The translations under genes and the position numbers were made by a program. 64,000 nucleotides of DNA, taken from NCBI RefSeq assembly GCF_000430745.1, contig NZ_KE387233.1, forward strand, positions 55,561 to 119,560, in the 5' to 3' direction. Below are positions 1 to 8,280 of this stretch, piece after piece. Below the pieces are notes generated by a model. It worked only from the letters and a program-made list of their open reading frames with translations. It ran no database searches and was not told where the DNA came from. Every line of letters begins with the position of its first letter. Within the stretch, counting starts at the first letter, position 1. This stretch comes from Fictibacillus gelatini DSM 15865. GTDB taxonomy: Bacteria > Bacillota > Bacilli > Bacillales > Fictibacillaceae.

Positions 1-1
1 G

Positions 2-526
2 ACAGCGGAATTGATCAACTATGATGAATTGCAAAAAGCGATAGAGGCATTGTTAAAAGCAAAAAACGTTCATTTTTTCGGAATTGGGGCATCTAGTATT
101 ATCGCTCTGGACGCGCAGCAAAAGTTTTTACGCATTAATAAAGGGGCAACGGCCTTTACAGATGTTCATCTTGTCGCCACATTGATTGCGAATGCGGATC
201 AAGATGATGTTGTCTTCGGCATTTCATTTTCGGGAGAGACGCCGGAAGTGATTAATGTCCTGTCACTTGCGAAAGACCGGGGGGTTCAAACGATCAGTCT
301 GACAAAATTTGATCAGACGACACTCTCTTCGATTGCGGACATCAGCTTATTTACTTCTTATTCAAATGAGGCCCCTTTTCGAAGCGCCGCGACCTCTTCA
401 AGATTGGCCCAGCTTTATATCATCGATGTTTTGTTCCTATGCATCGCGGCCAGGCAGTATGAGGAAACGGTCAAACATATCGATAAGACGCGGGAAGCCA
501 TTCACTTTATTACAAAGAAAAAGTAA
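2..526 (+). CDS. murR: MurR/RpiR-family regulator, C-terminal SIS domain (5' partial)
   Basis: The reading frame is open to the left edge of the window, so the N-terminal HTH (RpiR-type) domain is cut off. The visible ~175 residues form a SIS sugar-phosphate-binding domain: a GIGASS turn near the start, then a conserved FSGET segment. In Bacillus such proteins sense MurNAc-6-phosphate and control MurNAc recycling. The next gene, 40 nt downstream, is a MurNAc-type PTS permease, and mupG and an amiE-like gene follow, which supports MurR over other RpiR members. murQ would be expected just upstream, outside the window. The assignment rests on context plus the SIS domain. Confidence 0.8.
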   Translation, partial: TAELINYDELQKAIEALLKAKNVHFFGIGASSIIALDAQQKFLRINKGATAFTDVHLVATLIANADQDDVVFGISFSGETPEVINVLSLAKDRGVQTISLTKFDQTTLSSIADISLFTSYSNEAPFRSAATSSRLAQLYIIDVLFLCIAARQYEETVKHIDKTREAIHFITKKK

Positions 527-535
527 ACGTTGTTT

Positions 536-549
536 TGAAAGCGTTTTTA
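536..549 (+). promoter_or_regulatory. Candidate CcpA cre site
   Basis: TGAAAGCGTTTTTA fits the catabolite-responsive element consensus (TGWAARCGYTWNCW) at all but one position and lies just upstream of murP. Carbon catabolite control of MurNAc uptake is plausible. Binding is inferred from sequence only. Confidence 0.45.
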
Positions 550-566
550 TGGGGGAGGAATGAAAG

Positions 567-1928
567 ATGGGAGAAAACAAACATCAAGTCCTTGCGAGAA
601 AAATCCTTGAGTACATTGGGGGACCGGGAAACATTGATTCCTATACACATTGCATGACTCGCCTCCGCGTCACCCCTTTAGAAGATTCTCTTATTAACAA
701 AGAAGCGTTAAAGAACATTGAAGGCGTACTTGGAGTCGTTGAAGCAGAAACGTTGCAAATTATTCTTGGGCCTGGTGTCGTCAACAAAGTGACGGAAGAG
801 TTTGGCAAACTGATCGACGCATCAGAGAATGCTGAGTTTGAGAATTTAGGAGCGCAAAAGAAATCGGAAATAAAGAAAAAGAATGCTACCCCATTTAAGT
901 TGTTTTTGCGTCGGATTGCCAGCATCTTCATTCCGCTCATTCCGGCGTTGGTTGCGTCGGGCCTCGTTAATGGGATCACAAAAACCCTCGTTCAAGCAAA
1001 ATGGCTTGATGAAAAATCACAACTGGCCATCATTTTAATGGTGATCGGTTCAGGATTGTTTGCCTATCTTGGAATTTTGGTCGGGATTAATGCGGCAAAA
1101 GAATTCGGAGGATCGCCGGCTCTCGGCGCATTAGCCGGTATTCTTGTCATCAACCCGGAAGTGGCAAAAATCAGTTTGTTTGGCGAGAATCTCTTGCCGG
1201 GGCGTGGAGGACTAATTGGCATCCTGTTCGCTGCCATTTTTATTGCGATCGTTGAAAAAAATGTCCGCACGGTTGTTCCGAAAAGCCTTGACATTATAGT
1301 GACGCCAACCGTGGCGCTCCTCGTAACAGGAATTGTAACGTACGTTGTCTTCATGCCGTTAGGTGGATTTATTTCTGATGGAATTACAAAAGGCCTGTTA
1401 GCCATCCTTGATTTCGGCGGCATCGTTAGTGGCTTTGTTTTAGGTGCAACATTCTTGCCATTAGTCGTCACCGGACTTCACCAGGGGTTGACTCCAATTC
1501 ATATGGAGTTGATCAATAAAATTGGCAACGACCCGCTTCTGCCGATTTTGGCAATGGGCGGCGCGGGTCAGGTCGGTGCAGCGTTTGCCATTTATTTTAA
1601 AACAAAGAAGACCAGGTTGAAACGCGCGATCGGGGGCGCCCTTCCTTCAGGACTTCTTGGCATTGGCGAGCCGCTTATTTTTGGTGTAACCTTGCCGCTT
1701 GGCCGTCCGTTTTTAACAGCTTGCCTCGGGGCAGGTGTCGGAGGGGCATTCCAGGCACTTTTTAAAGTAGCGACGACCACCATCGGGGTATCGGGATTGC
1801 CGCTAACGTTTCTTGTTGTTGGCGGCCAGGCTTTTCTCTATTTATTCGGTCTTGTCATTGCTTATGTAGCAGGCTTCCTCTTTACTTATTTCTTTGGATT
1901 TAAAGATGAAATGGCGAGTGAATTTTAA
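567..1928 (+). CDS. murP: PTS N-acetylmuramic acid transporter, EIIBC
   Basis: This 453-residue protein has an N-terminal EIIB domain (about residues 5-80), with the phosphorylatable Cys29 in the HCMTRLR motif. A linker follows, then a polytopic EIIC domain (about 110-450) of the glucose/sucrose superfamily. No EIIA domain is present, so it must use a separate EIIA, as MurP does. It should import and phosphorylate MurNAc to MurNAc-6-P. A GGGGGAGG ribosome site precedes the ATG. The stop codon overlaps the next ATG (TAATG), showing translational coupling with mupG. Neighbours murR and mupG support MurNAc, or MurNAc-containing disaccharides, as substrate over other sugars of this PTS family. 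Confidence 0.85.
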   Translation: MGENKHQVLARKILEYIGGPGNIDSYTHCMTRLRVTPLEDSLINKEALKNIEGVLGVVEAETLQIILGPGVVNKVTEEFGKLIDASENAEFENLGAQKKSEIKKKNATPFKLFLRRIASIFIPLIPALVASGLVNGITKTLVQAKWLDEKSQLAIILMVIGSGLFAYLGILVGINAAKEFGGSPALGALAGILVINPEVAKISLFGENLLPGRGGLIGILFAAIFIAIVEKNVRTVVPKSLDIIVTPTVALLVTGIVTYVVFMPLGGFISDGITKGLLAILDFGGIVSGFVLGATFLPLVVTGLHQGLTPIHMELINKIGNDPLLPILAMGGAGQVGAAFAIYFKTKKTRLKRAIGGALPSGLLGIGEPLIFGVTLPLGRPFLTACLGAGVGGAFQALFKVATTTIGVSGLPLTFLVVGGQAFLYLFGLVIAYVAGFLFTYFFGFKDEMASEF

Positions 1929-2944
1929 TGATCGGCATATCGTTTTATTTAAATGACCCATTGGCGGAAAAACGGATTAAAGAAGCGAGTGAAATTGGCG
2001 TGAAGCGGGCTTTCACCTCTCTTCACATTCCTGAAGAAACGGGGGATCTGGCAAACCGGGCAAAAAATCTTTTGTGTGTTGCGAAAGAATTAGGAATGGA
2101 AGTGTATGCTGATATTTCCGCAAGGACCCCGGAGCATTTAGGCATTGATTGTTTTGAAGATTTGACGGATTTAGGTGTTGTCGGGATCCGGTTGGATGAC
2201 TTTTTTGACCAACAAACGATCATGAGGCTGTCTGAGAGTTTTCAAATTGCTTTAAATGCGAGCATTATTTTGGAAGATGAATTGTTTGAACTTTTGAATA
2301 GCGGAATTGAGAAAATCCGGCTTATCGCCTGGCATAATTATTATCCACGGAGAGAAACGGGCCTGGATGAAAACTTTTTTCGAAAGCAAATGAAATTGTA
2401 TCAAGATTATAACATTCCTTCCTGCGCCTTTGTGCCAGGGCGGGGAGAAAAACGGGGTCCGCTGTTTGAAGGATTGCCGACGCTGGAGAAACATCGGTGG
2501 ATAGATCCTTTTGCAGCAGCCGTTGAATTGTTTGATGATGGTGTTGAAGAAGTGTACATTGGTGACCCTGAACCAGGGGCCATGCTTTTGGAACAACTGA
2601 TAAAATATGATTCAAACAAGGTCATTCCTATACGGGTAAAAACAGCATCGTTCAAAGGCGGAAAGTATCGGCCGCGTCCGGATTTTGCGCGTGATGTCCT
2701 TCGTTTAATGAACACGCGCACGACGGAGTCCGTCCCACCAGACAATACTGTAGAGCGACCACGTGGAACGGTAACGGTCGATAATGATTTGTATGGAAGG
2801 TATCGCGGCGAAATCCACATTACCCTTCAAAATCTGCCTGCTGATCAACGGGTGAACGTCATTGGAAGCGTGGTTCCCGAAGACCTTCCGCTTCTGTCTC
2901 TCATTCAGCCGGGTCAGTACATTGAATTATGTTGTCTTAGTTAG
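1928..2944 (+). CDS. mupG: 6-phospho-N-acetylmuramidase, DUF871 family
   Basis: The 338 residues match the DUF871 family: an N-terminal TIM-barrel beginning ISFYLNDP and a smaller C-terminal barrel-like domain. MupG of Staphylococcus aureus cleaves intracellular MurNAc-6P-GlcNAc after PTS uptake. Its start codon overlaps the murP stop, so the two are coupled. The order murR-murP-mupG suggests the cell can import the disaccharide and split it inside. The function is transferred from the family and the neighbourhood. No signal peptide is visible, consistent with a cytoplasmic enzyme. Confidence 0.8.
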   Translation: MIGISFYLNDPLAEKRIKEASEIGVKRAFTSLHIPEETGDLANRAKNLLCVAKELGMEVYADISARTPEHLGIDCFEDLTDLGVVGIRLDDFFDQQTIMRLSESFQIALNASIILEDELFELLNSGIEKIRLIAWHNYYPRRETGLDENFFRKQMKLYQDYNIPSCAFVPGRGEKRGPLFEGLPTLEKHRWIDPFAAAVELFDDGVEEVYIGDPEPGAMLLEQLIKYDSNKVIPIRVKTASFKGGKYRPRPDFARDVLRLMNTRTTESVPPDNTVERPRGTVTVDNDLYGRYRGEIHITLQNLPADQRVNVIGSVVPEDLPLLSLIQPGQYIELCCLS

Positions 2945-3060
2945 ATATCGATAGGAGATTAAAATTGACTGATATCCTCTCCAAATGAATGGATAATTGT
3001 TTAAAAATCATTGAAAAGCTTCAGCGAAATATTATTACGGAATAGTATAGGAGTTAAGAA

Positions 3061-4329
3061 ATGAAAACATATCCGGTCCTAACGAATGCGGGAGATCCGG
3101 AAGAAGCGGGATTCTCAGCGGAAAGATTACGAAAAGTTGATAGCTTGATTGAATGTGATGTTCAGGCCGGGTTTCCGGGTGCCGTTCTTCTCGTTGTGAA
3201 AGATGCAAAAGTGGTGAAACATTCGGCCTACGGATATAAAAAGAAGTATGAAGGGCTGAGCAAGTTAGAGCATCCGTTTACAATGGAAAAAGACACGATG
3301 TTTGACCTGGCCTCGAATACGAAAATGTATGCTCTTAATTTCGCCTTGCAGCATCTCTCAAGCATTGGAAAGGTTGACTTAAATGCGCGTGTGCAGGATT
3401 TCATTCCAGAGTTTAAAGACCAACCATCGGACGATATAAAAGGCAAAAATGTGATAAGAATAGTTGATCTCCTGACGCATTGCGCAGGCTTTCCCGCCGA
3501 CCCGGGGTATTATGACCCGAAAAAGGCAGGCAGTCTCTATTCTCAAGACCGCGAGAGAACATTAACAATGCTATGTCAAACGCCTCTACAGTATAAGCCG
3601 GGCTCACTGCATCTATATAGTGATGTCGATTATATGCTGTTAGGATATATTATTGAAAAGATAACTGACAAGCGGCTTGATCACTATGTAGAAAATGAAA
3701 TTTACAAACCTTTAGGACTTAAACGAACTGTATTTAATCCGCTTCAAAAAAGATTCAAACAAAATGAATTCGCCGCAACCGAGCTGTTGGGAAACACGCG
3801 AGACGGCATCGTCCATTTTCCTAACATCCGAACAGATACGCTTCAAGGGGAAGTTCACGATGAGAAAGCGTTTTATTCCATGGGAGGCGTTTCGGGTCAC
3901 GCCGGCCTTTTTTCTACTGCAAATGATTTAGCTGTCCTGCTTCAAGTAATGTTAAACGGCGGCGGGTATGGCGATGTGAAATTATTTGATCAACAAACGA
4001 TCAACACGTTTATTGCCCCTTCCCATGATCCAACCTTTGGGCTTGGATGGAGGCGAAATGGTGATTCAGGCATGGTATGGATGTTTGGAAGCTTTGCCAG
4101 CCCGAAAGCGATCGGACATACTGGATGGACGGGAACACTAACCATTATCGATGTTGAATATCAGTTAGGCATTGTTTTATTGACGAATAAAAAACATTCT
4201 CCTGTTCTTGAACCGGAAAACAATCCAAATTTATTTTTGGGAGACACATTTGAAACAGCAAAATACGGAAAAATTATAACCGCTATTTATGAAGCTCTGC
4301 TTAGAAAATCATATCGCCCTGGAGGATAA
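3061..4329 (+). CDS. amiE: Serine hydrolase of the beta-lactamase/AmiE type
   Basis: This 422-residue protein belongs to the class C beta-lactamase/DD-peptidase fold. The SxxK motif is SNTK (Ser85, Lys88), a tyrosine motif follows as YSD, and the KTG-equivalent is HTG near residue 359. B. subtilis AmiE (YbbE), an N-acetylmuramyl-L-alanine amidase in the mur recycling operon, has this architecture. An AGGAG site lies just before the ATG. No signal peptide is obvious: the N-terminus is polar, so a cytoplasmic or non-classically located enzyme is possible. A terminator overlaps the end of the gene. A generic serine hydrolase is the alternative; the mur context favours AmiE. Confidence 0.65.
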   Translation: MKTYPVLTNAGDPEEAGFSAERLRKVDSLIECDVQAGFPGAVLLVVKDAKVVKHSAYGYKKKYEGLSKLEHPFTMEKDTMFDLASNTKMYALNFALQHLSSIGKVDLNARVQDFIPEFKDQPSDDIKGKNVIRIVDLLTHCAGFPADPGYYDPKKAGSLYSQDRERTLTMLCQTPLQYKPGSLHLYSDVDYMLLGYIIEKITDKRLDHYVENEIYKPLGLKRTVFNPLQKRFKQNEFAATELLGNTRDGIVHFPNIRTDTLQGEVHDEKAFYSMGGVSGHAGLFSTANDLAVLLQVMLNGGGYGDVKLFDQQTINTFIAPSHDPTFGLGWRRNGDSGMVWMFGSFASPKAIGHTGWTGTLTIIDVEYQLGIVLLTNKKHSPVLEPENNPNLFLGDTFETAKYGKIITAIYEALLRKSYRPGG

Positions 4330-4348
4330 ATCTTCCAGGGCTTTTTTT
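4316..4348 (+). terminator. Rho-independent terminator of the mur cluster
   Basis: The stem GCCCTGGA/TCCAGGGC is followed by seven T. It overlaps the last codons and the stop of the amiE-like gene. Confidence 0.9.
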
Positions 4349-4388
4349 ATGGATACTGGTTACCGTAAATAGCAGGAGGTGTTATATA

Positions 4389-4523
4389 ATGCCAGGCAAC
4401 AATAATGAAAAAACAATTAAACAGCATGATAAACAAAATCATAATAAGGGAATCCCGAAAGGCACATTTGCTGAACCCATCTCAAATGCTGCCGACCAAC
4501 TAAAAACGAGAGGCCAAAAATAA
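4389..4523 (+). CDS. Small polar protein, 44 aa, unrecognised
   Basis: A 44-residue frame begins MPGNNNEKTIKQ and is preceded by AGCAGGAGGT at good spacing. A clean terminator follows ten bases after the stop. It is very hydrophilic, rich in Asn, Lys and Gln, with no membrane segment. Size and composition resemble minor small acid-soluble spore proteins of Bacillus, but I cannot match it to a named Ssp family. The strong ribosome site plus dedicated terminator argue that it is a real monocistronic gene. Confidence 0.6.
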   Translation: MPGNNNEKTIKQHDKQNHNKGIPKGTFAEPISNAADQLKTRGQK

Positions 4524-4532
4524 TCATGTTCA

Positions 4533-4565
4533 ACACGCTCATCGGTATACCGGTGAGTGTTTTTT
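4533..4565 (+). terminator. Rho-independent terminator
   Basis: An 11-bp stem (CACGCTCATCGG against CCGGTGAGTG, with two G-U pairs) and a TATA loop are followed by six T. It closes the 44-aa gene. Confidence 0.8.
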
Positions 4566-4575
4566 ATGAAAACTG

Positions 4576-4604
4576 TTGCAAATTAAAAAAGATGAATGTA
4601 TAAT
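4576..4604 (+). promoter_or_regulatory. SigA-type promoter with AT-rich palindromic segment
   Basis: TTGCAA, a 17-bp spacer, then TATAAT. Just downstream (4606-4633) lie repeated TAATTA elements in partly inverted order, a possible autoregulatory operator for the Nudix-type regulator that follows. The promoter is clear; the operator is inference. Confidence 0.65.
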
Positions 4605-4643
4605 GTAATTATTAATTAACAAATTGCTAATTAGGTGATCGAA

Positions 4644-5435
4644 ATGACAAAGAATGAAGAAGCATTAAAGCATTATGATTCCAGTAAATATGTAACACCT
4701 GATGGGTATACAAGCGATATTGCGGTGTTTACGATTGTAACTGAGCCCGTGAAAGAGGAAGGAAAAGCTCCGCCAAAGCGAACGTTGAAATTGATGCTGA
4801 TTCAGCGTTCTGAGCTGAATAGTGAAGGGGAGCCAAATATTGAAGGCGGTAAGTGGGCATTGCCCGGCGGTTTTGTCCAGCCGGATGAAACAGCATATGA
4901 GGCGGCCATTCGCGAACTTTCGGAAGAAACCGGAATTGACCAAATTCATTTAAAGCATTACGGTGTTTATGACAAACCCGGCCGCGATCCGCGCGGATGG
5001 ATCATTACGAATGCGCACTATGCGATTGTAACGGAAGATTTCCTTGGAAAAAGAAAAGCAGCTGATGATGCAAACGATGTCAATTTATTTACATTGGAAG
5101 AGGTTTTTCAATTAGAACTAGCTTTTGATCACAGAGAAGTGATCCATGATGCGATTGAGATGATTAAAAAAGACATGGTTCAAACGACGATCGCGAAAGG
5201 CTTTTTGCCTGAAGAATTTACATTATCCGAATTAAGGGACGTGCTGTTAACCGTTAGTGATGAGCCGTATATAAAAGAAAAATCGATCTTTTTTAGAAAA
5301 ACGCCGACGTTGCCGTTTATTGAACTTGCGGTAGACCGTGAAGGAAATCCAAAGACGACAAGACGGAATTCATACCGGCCATCGAAGCTTTACCGGTTTA
5401 CTGATAGCGAACCGATCGCATCCATCTACACGTAA
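4644..5435 (+). CDS. Nudix-domain regulator/hydrolase, NrtR-like
   Basis: The 263-residue protein has an N-terminal Nudix domain with a complete Nudix box at residues 76-98 (G-x5-E-x7-RELSEETGI). Its C-terminal ~90 residues look like the winged-helix domain of NrtR regulators. NrtR proteins sense ADP-ribose and repress NAD salvage genes. The neighbour 65 nt downstream is nicotinate phosphoribosyltransferase, exactly the expected partner. The ATG at 4644 is chosen because AGGTGA ends five bases before it; the upstream GTG at 4635 lies inside that ribosome site. The intact catalytic box means hydrolase activity cannot be excluded, unlike many NrtR with a degenerate box. Confidence 0.75.
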   Translation: MTKNEEALKHYDSSKYVTPDGYTSDIAVFTIVTEPVKEEGKAPPKRTLKLMLIQRSELNSEGEPNIEGGKWALPGGFVQPDETAYEAAIRELSEETGIDQIHLKHYGVYDKPGRDPRGWIITNAHYAIVTEDFLGKRKAADDANDVNLFTLEEVFQLELAFDHREVIHDAIEMIKKDMVQTTIAKGFLPEEFTLSELRDVLLTVSDEPYIKEKSIFFRKTPTLPFIELAVDREGNPKTTRRNSYRPSKLYRFTDSEPIASIYT

Positions 5436-5500
5436 AGGCAGGAAAATTTACCGGGCGGTAGTTAAATACTAGGGGAGAGAATCATTGGAGGATGATAGAC

Positions 5501-6967
5501 ATGAATCATAAATACAATGATGACAGTTATGCACTTCATACGGATCTTTATCAAATTAATATGGCGGAAACTTACTGGGCGGATAATTTTCACAACCGGA
5601 AAGCTGTATTCGACCTTTATTTTAGAAAGCTTCCGTTTGGGAACGGGTACGCGGTGTTTGCCGGGCTCGAGCGGATTATCGAATATTTGAATGGATTTCG
5701 CTTCAGTGAAAGCGACATTAACTATTTGCGCGATCTAGGGTTTAAAGAAGACTATCTCGCTTACTTAAAGGCGTTGAAGTTCACGGGCAATGTGCGGGGA
5801 ATGCAAGAAGGAGAACTTGTTTTTAACAATGAGCCCATTCTCCGGATAGAGGCTCCTCTCGCAGAAGCGCAGCTCATTGAGACAGCTCTTCTTAATATTG
5901 TCAACTACCAGACGCTGATTGCAACAAAAGCTTCCAGGATTAAGCATGTTGCCAAGGATGAAGTCGTCATGGAATTTGGAACACGGAGGGCCCATGAATT
6001 TGATGCCGCCATCTGGGGTGCGAGGGCCGCTTTTATCGGCGGATTCGATGCAACGAGCAATGTAAGGGCTGGTAAAAAATTCGGTATTCCAGTTTCAGGA
6101 ACGCATGCCCATGCGATGGTCCAGGCGTATCAAGATGAGTATACCGCGTTTCATAAGTACGCCGAGCGGCATAAAGACTGCGTATTTTTAGTGGATACGT
6201 ATGATACGCTCCGTTCAGGTGTTCCAAACGCTATTCGCGTGGCGAAAGAGTTAGGCGATAAAATTAATTTTATCGGCATTCGCTTAGATAGCGGAGACCT
6301 TGCGTATCTTTCAAAAGCCGCCAGGAAAATGCTCGATGAAGCCGGTTTCACAAAAGCAAAAATTATTGCATCAAGCGATCTCGATGAAACGACGATTATG
6401 AACTTAAAATCCCAGGGAGCTAAAATCGATAGCTGGGGAATCGGCACAAAACTTATCACTGCATACGATCAACCTGCACTTGGTGCAGTCTATAAATTGG
6501 CGGCAATTGAAGACGAGGATGGAAACATGATTGACACGATTAAGCTTTCTTCTAATCCAGAAAAAGTGACGACACCGGGTCAAAAGAAAATTTACCGGAT
6601 CATCAATTTGATCAATCATCGCTCAGAAGGGGACTATATTACGCTTGAAGATGAAGACCCGCAAAAGGAAGAAAAGTTAAAAATGTTCCATCCGATCCAT
6701 ACGTACATTAGTAAATTCGTAACGAATTTTGAAGCGAAAGAGCTGCATAAAGACATCTATGTCAATGGCGAATTAGTTTATGAATTGCCTGAGATTCACG
6801 AAATCCAGCAGTATGCAAACGACAACCTGGCACTTCTCTGGGATGAATACAAACGCTATCTCCATCCAGAAGAATATCCCGTCGACCTCAGTCAAAAATG
6901 CTGGGATCATAAGATGGCAAACATTAAAAAAGTGAGGGAGAAAGTAGAGGAAATGCAAAAAGGATAA
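5501..6967 (+). CDS. pncB: Nicotinate phosphoribosyltransferase
   Basis: The 488-residue enzyme converts nicotinate and PRPP (with ATP) to nicotinate mononucleotide in the Preiss-Handler NAD salvage pathway. Visible family signatures are the N-terminal LHTDLYQINM segment, EFGTRRAHE near 158-166, the phospho-His region SGTHAHAM (His202) and the IRLDSGD phosphate-binding strand. Length matches Bacillus PncB. GGAGG at 5487-5491 favours the ATG at 5501 over the ATG at 5492. It probably shares a transcript with the preceding NrtR-like gene. A strong terminator follows at once. Confidence 0.93.
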   Translation: MNHKYNDDSYALHTDLYQINMAETYWADNFHNRKAVFDLYFRKLPFGNGYAVFAGLERIIEYLNGFRFSESDINYLRDLGFKEDYLAYLKALKFTGNVRGMQEGELVFNNEPILRIEAPLAEAQLIETALLNIVNYQTLIATKASRIKHVAKDEVVMEFGTRRAHEFDAAIWGARAAFIGGFDATSNVRAGKKFGIPVSGTHAHAMVQAYQDEYTAFHKYAERHKDCVFLVDTYDTLRSGVPNAIRVAKELGDKINFIGIRLDSGDLAYLSKAARKMLDEAGFTKAKIIASSDLDETTIMNLKSQGAKIDSWGIGTKLITAYDQPALGAVYKLAAIEDEDGNMIDTIKLSSNPEKVTTPGQKKIYRIINLINHRSEGDYITLEDEDPQKEEKLKMFHPIHTYISKFVTNFEAKELHKDIYVNGELVYELPEIHEIQQYANDNLALLWDEYKRYLHPEEYPVDLSQKCWDHKMANIKKVREKVEEMQKG

Positions 6968-6991
6968 AAGGCGGGGGGAGCCCGCCTTTTT
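6966..6991. terminator. Bidirectional terminator
   Basis: AAAAGGCGGG and CCCGCCTTTT form a perfect 10-bp stem around a 5-base loop. It serves pncB and the convergent small gene at 6990. Confidence 0.88.
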
Positions 6992-7229
6992 ACCATTGGC
7001 TCATTTCATTGCTGCCGTGGTATTTGTTTATAAAAGCAGTTACACTTTCATTTTCGAAAAAGAAGGGTTCGTTTTCATATAACCATACCTGGTACGTGCG
7101 GTAATCTTCATCAAAGTTCCCGGAGTAGAAACGCTTTACGACTTCGTTCGTATCCGTGTCGATCAGTACAATGCCACGATAAGAAGTTAAATCAGGCTTA
7201 TCATAATCACACGCTACATAAAATGGCAT
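6990..7229 (-). CDS. Small conserved-looking protein, 79 aa, unknown function
   Basis: A 79-residue acidic, aromatic-rich soluble protein without membrane segments, starting MPFYVACDYDKP. On the minus strand AAAGGAGG lies at ideal spacing before the ATG, so translation is well supported. It is convergent with pncB and shares its terminator. I do not recognise a named family. The Trp/Tyr/Phe-rich C-terminal half and the DTDTNEVVKRFY segment suggest a small beta-rich domain, an impression only. Confidence 0.65.
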   Translation of the reverse strand: MPFYVACDYDKPDLTSYRGIVLIDTDTNEVVKRFYSGNFDEDYRTYQVWLYENEPFFFENESVTAFINKYHGSNEMSQW

Positions 7230-7404
7230 GTTACAAAACCTCCTTTAAAAGATTTTCAAAAAAACAATCATATTATGGAACTTCCAGCATAAAAATGTTA
7301 GTTGTGTAAGCGATGACGACAGTTTATAAAATTACTCATATTTACTATGCCCTTAAACTGGAGTTGCTAGACTAACAATAGAAAATCGAAGGAGTGTCGC
7401 ACGA

Positions 7405-7659
7405 ATGAAGACCTATTTTCTTGTATTCAACAAAATGAATGCAAAAAAATTGCGAGAAATTGTCAAAGCGGCGAATGAATTTGACCAATGCCAAATTTAT
7501 ATCGAATATAAACAAATGAAGATGAATGCGAAAAGTTTGTTAAGTGTAAGTTTGTTGCTAGGGAAACAAGGATTGTATTGTATATATGCGACAGGAAAGA
7601 ATTGTAGAACGGCCCTGGAATCGTTAAGGGCAATCTGTACAGAAGAATATGCTTTATGA
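7405..7659 (+). CDS. HPr-fold protein lacking the catalytic histidine
   Basis: The 84 residues align along their length with HPr/Crh of the PTS. IYIEYKQMKMNAKSLLSV corresponds to the HPr strand and helix around Ser46 (here Ser44, with the preceding Lys kept). At the His15 site the HARP motif is replaced by NAKK, with Asn12 in the His position. It therefore cannot accept phosphate from enzyme I, but could be a target of HPr kinase or a Crh-like regulatory partner. The ribosome site GAAGGAG precedes the ATG. It stands alone, apart from ptsHI. The fold is inferred from alignment by eye. Confidence 0.65.
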   Translation: MKTYFLVFNKMNAKKLREIVKAANEFDQCQIYIEYKQMKMNAKSLLSVSLLLGKQGLYCIYATGKNCRTALESLRAICTEEYAL

Positions 7660-7770
7660 ATTCGACTATAAAACAAGAATTCCTGCAAATAATTTAAAAA
7701 AAATGTCACCTTTTTTTCTTTTTTGATCAACCGCTTTTGACGATATGGGCGGATGTTCAATTATAGTATG

Positions 7771-7817
7771 AAATGAGACCCAGGTTGGTGAATGGCCGGG
7801 GTCTCATTTGTTTATTT
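7771..7817 (+). terminator. Likely terminator after the HPr-like gene
   Basis: An 11-bp stem AAATGAGACCC/GGGTCTCATTT with a 17-base loop, followed by a T-rich run. Confidence 0.6.
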
Positions 7818-7828
7818 TCAATCGACAG

Positions 7829-7857
7829 TTGACGTAAATGCATTCTTAGCATATAAT
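7829..7857 (+). promoter_or_regulatory. Strong SigA promoter of the leader RNA
   Basis: TTGACG, a 17-bp spacer and a perfect TATAAT, which places the transcript start near 7864. It drives the structured leader that ends in a terminator at about 8092, upstream of the MutS2-like gene. Confidence 0.85.
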
Positions 7858-7863
7858 GGTAAA

Positions 7864-8092
7864 AAATGAAAGGATGGTGTGTTTGTGAGCGTTGTCGTTC
7901 TTAACTAACCGAATTGGATAGCAGTAACAAAAAGTCAAGGATCATTCATTTCCGTGCAAAAAACCGTCGTTTTTCGGGTTTGTTTGTCATGCGCTTTTTG
8001 TTACACCAACTAGTTAAGAACAGCGGTCAGCATACAAAGCCATCATTATTGATTTCTCTTGATGAAACCGTGCTCTTGGAGTGCGTTTTTTT
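7864..8092 (+). ncRNA. Structured leader RNA / attenuator ahead of the mutS2-like gene
   Basis: After a consensus promoter the RNA holds three nested helices: GTTCTTAACTA (7897-7907) with TAGTTAAGAAC (8011-8021), TTGG (7914-7917) with CCAA (8006-8009), and GTAACAAAAAG (7924-7934) with CTTTTTGTTAC (7994-8004). A terminator hairpin (CGTGCTC-TTG-GAGTGCG, 8069-8085) follows with seven T. A 7-codon uORF ends inside the 5' arm of the outer helix. This is the layout of a translation-sensing attenuator: a stalled ribosome would free the 3' arm. A stand-alone small RNA is the alternative. The regulatory model is inference. Confidence 0.65.
7885..7908 (+). CDS. Candidate leader peptide, 7 codons (VSVVVLN)
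   Basis: GTG start, seven sense codons, then TAA, preceded by AAAGGATGGTG at suitable distance. The final codons and stop lie in the 5' arm of the outer hairpin, so ribosome position would control RNA folding. Another start in the same stretch (ATG 7866, 12 codons) sits too close to the transcript start to have a ribosome site. Confidence 0.4.
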   Translation: MSVVVLN

Positions 8093-8131
8093 ATTGCTTT
8101 AAAAGAGGCGGATTTTTCAGGGAAAGTGTGG

Positions 8132-8201
8132 TCTTTCGGGCAGGGATGACGATGTTCATCTTTGCCCTTTTTGCATTGTATGCCCTGGCCTCTGTTGAAA
8201 G
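8132..8201 (+). promoter_or_regulatory. Second candidate two-state hairpin before the mutS2-like gene
   Basis: GGGCA...TGCCC followed by five T forms a terminator-like hairpin near 8138-8171. The overlapping pairs TCTTTC/GAAAGA and CAGGG/CCCTG (8132-8145 with 8182-8201) would form a competing helix. Mutually exclusive pairing suggests a second control point, but the stems are imperfect. Confidence 0.35.
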
Positions 8202-8280
8202 AGGGAGGGGATAGTATGTCCAGATGATTCAATGTCATTGAACATCAATCAAACACGATCAAACTGAGGAGGAGACCACA

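Noticed and set aside
7497..7760. Minus-strand 87-codon frame opposite the HPr-like gene
   Set aside because: It lacks a ribosome site and mirrors a plus-strand gene with a clear HPr pattern.
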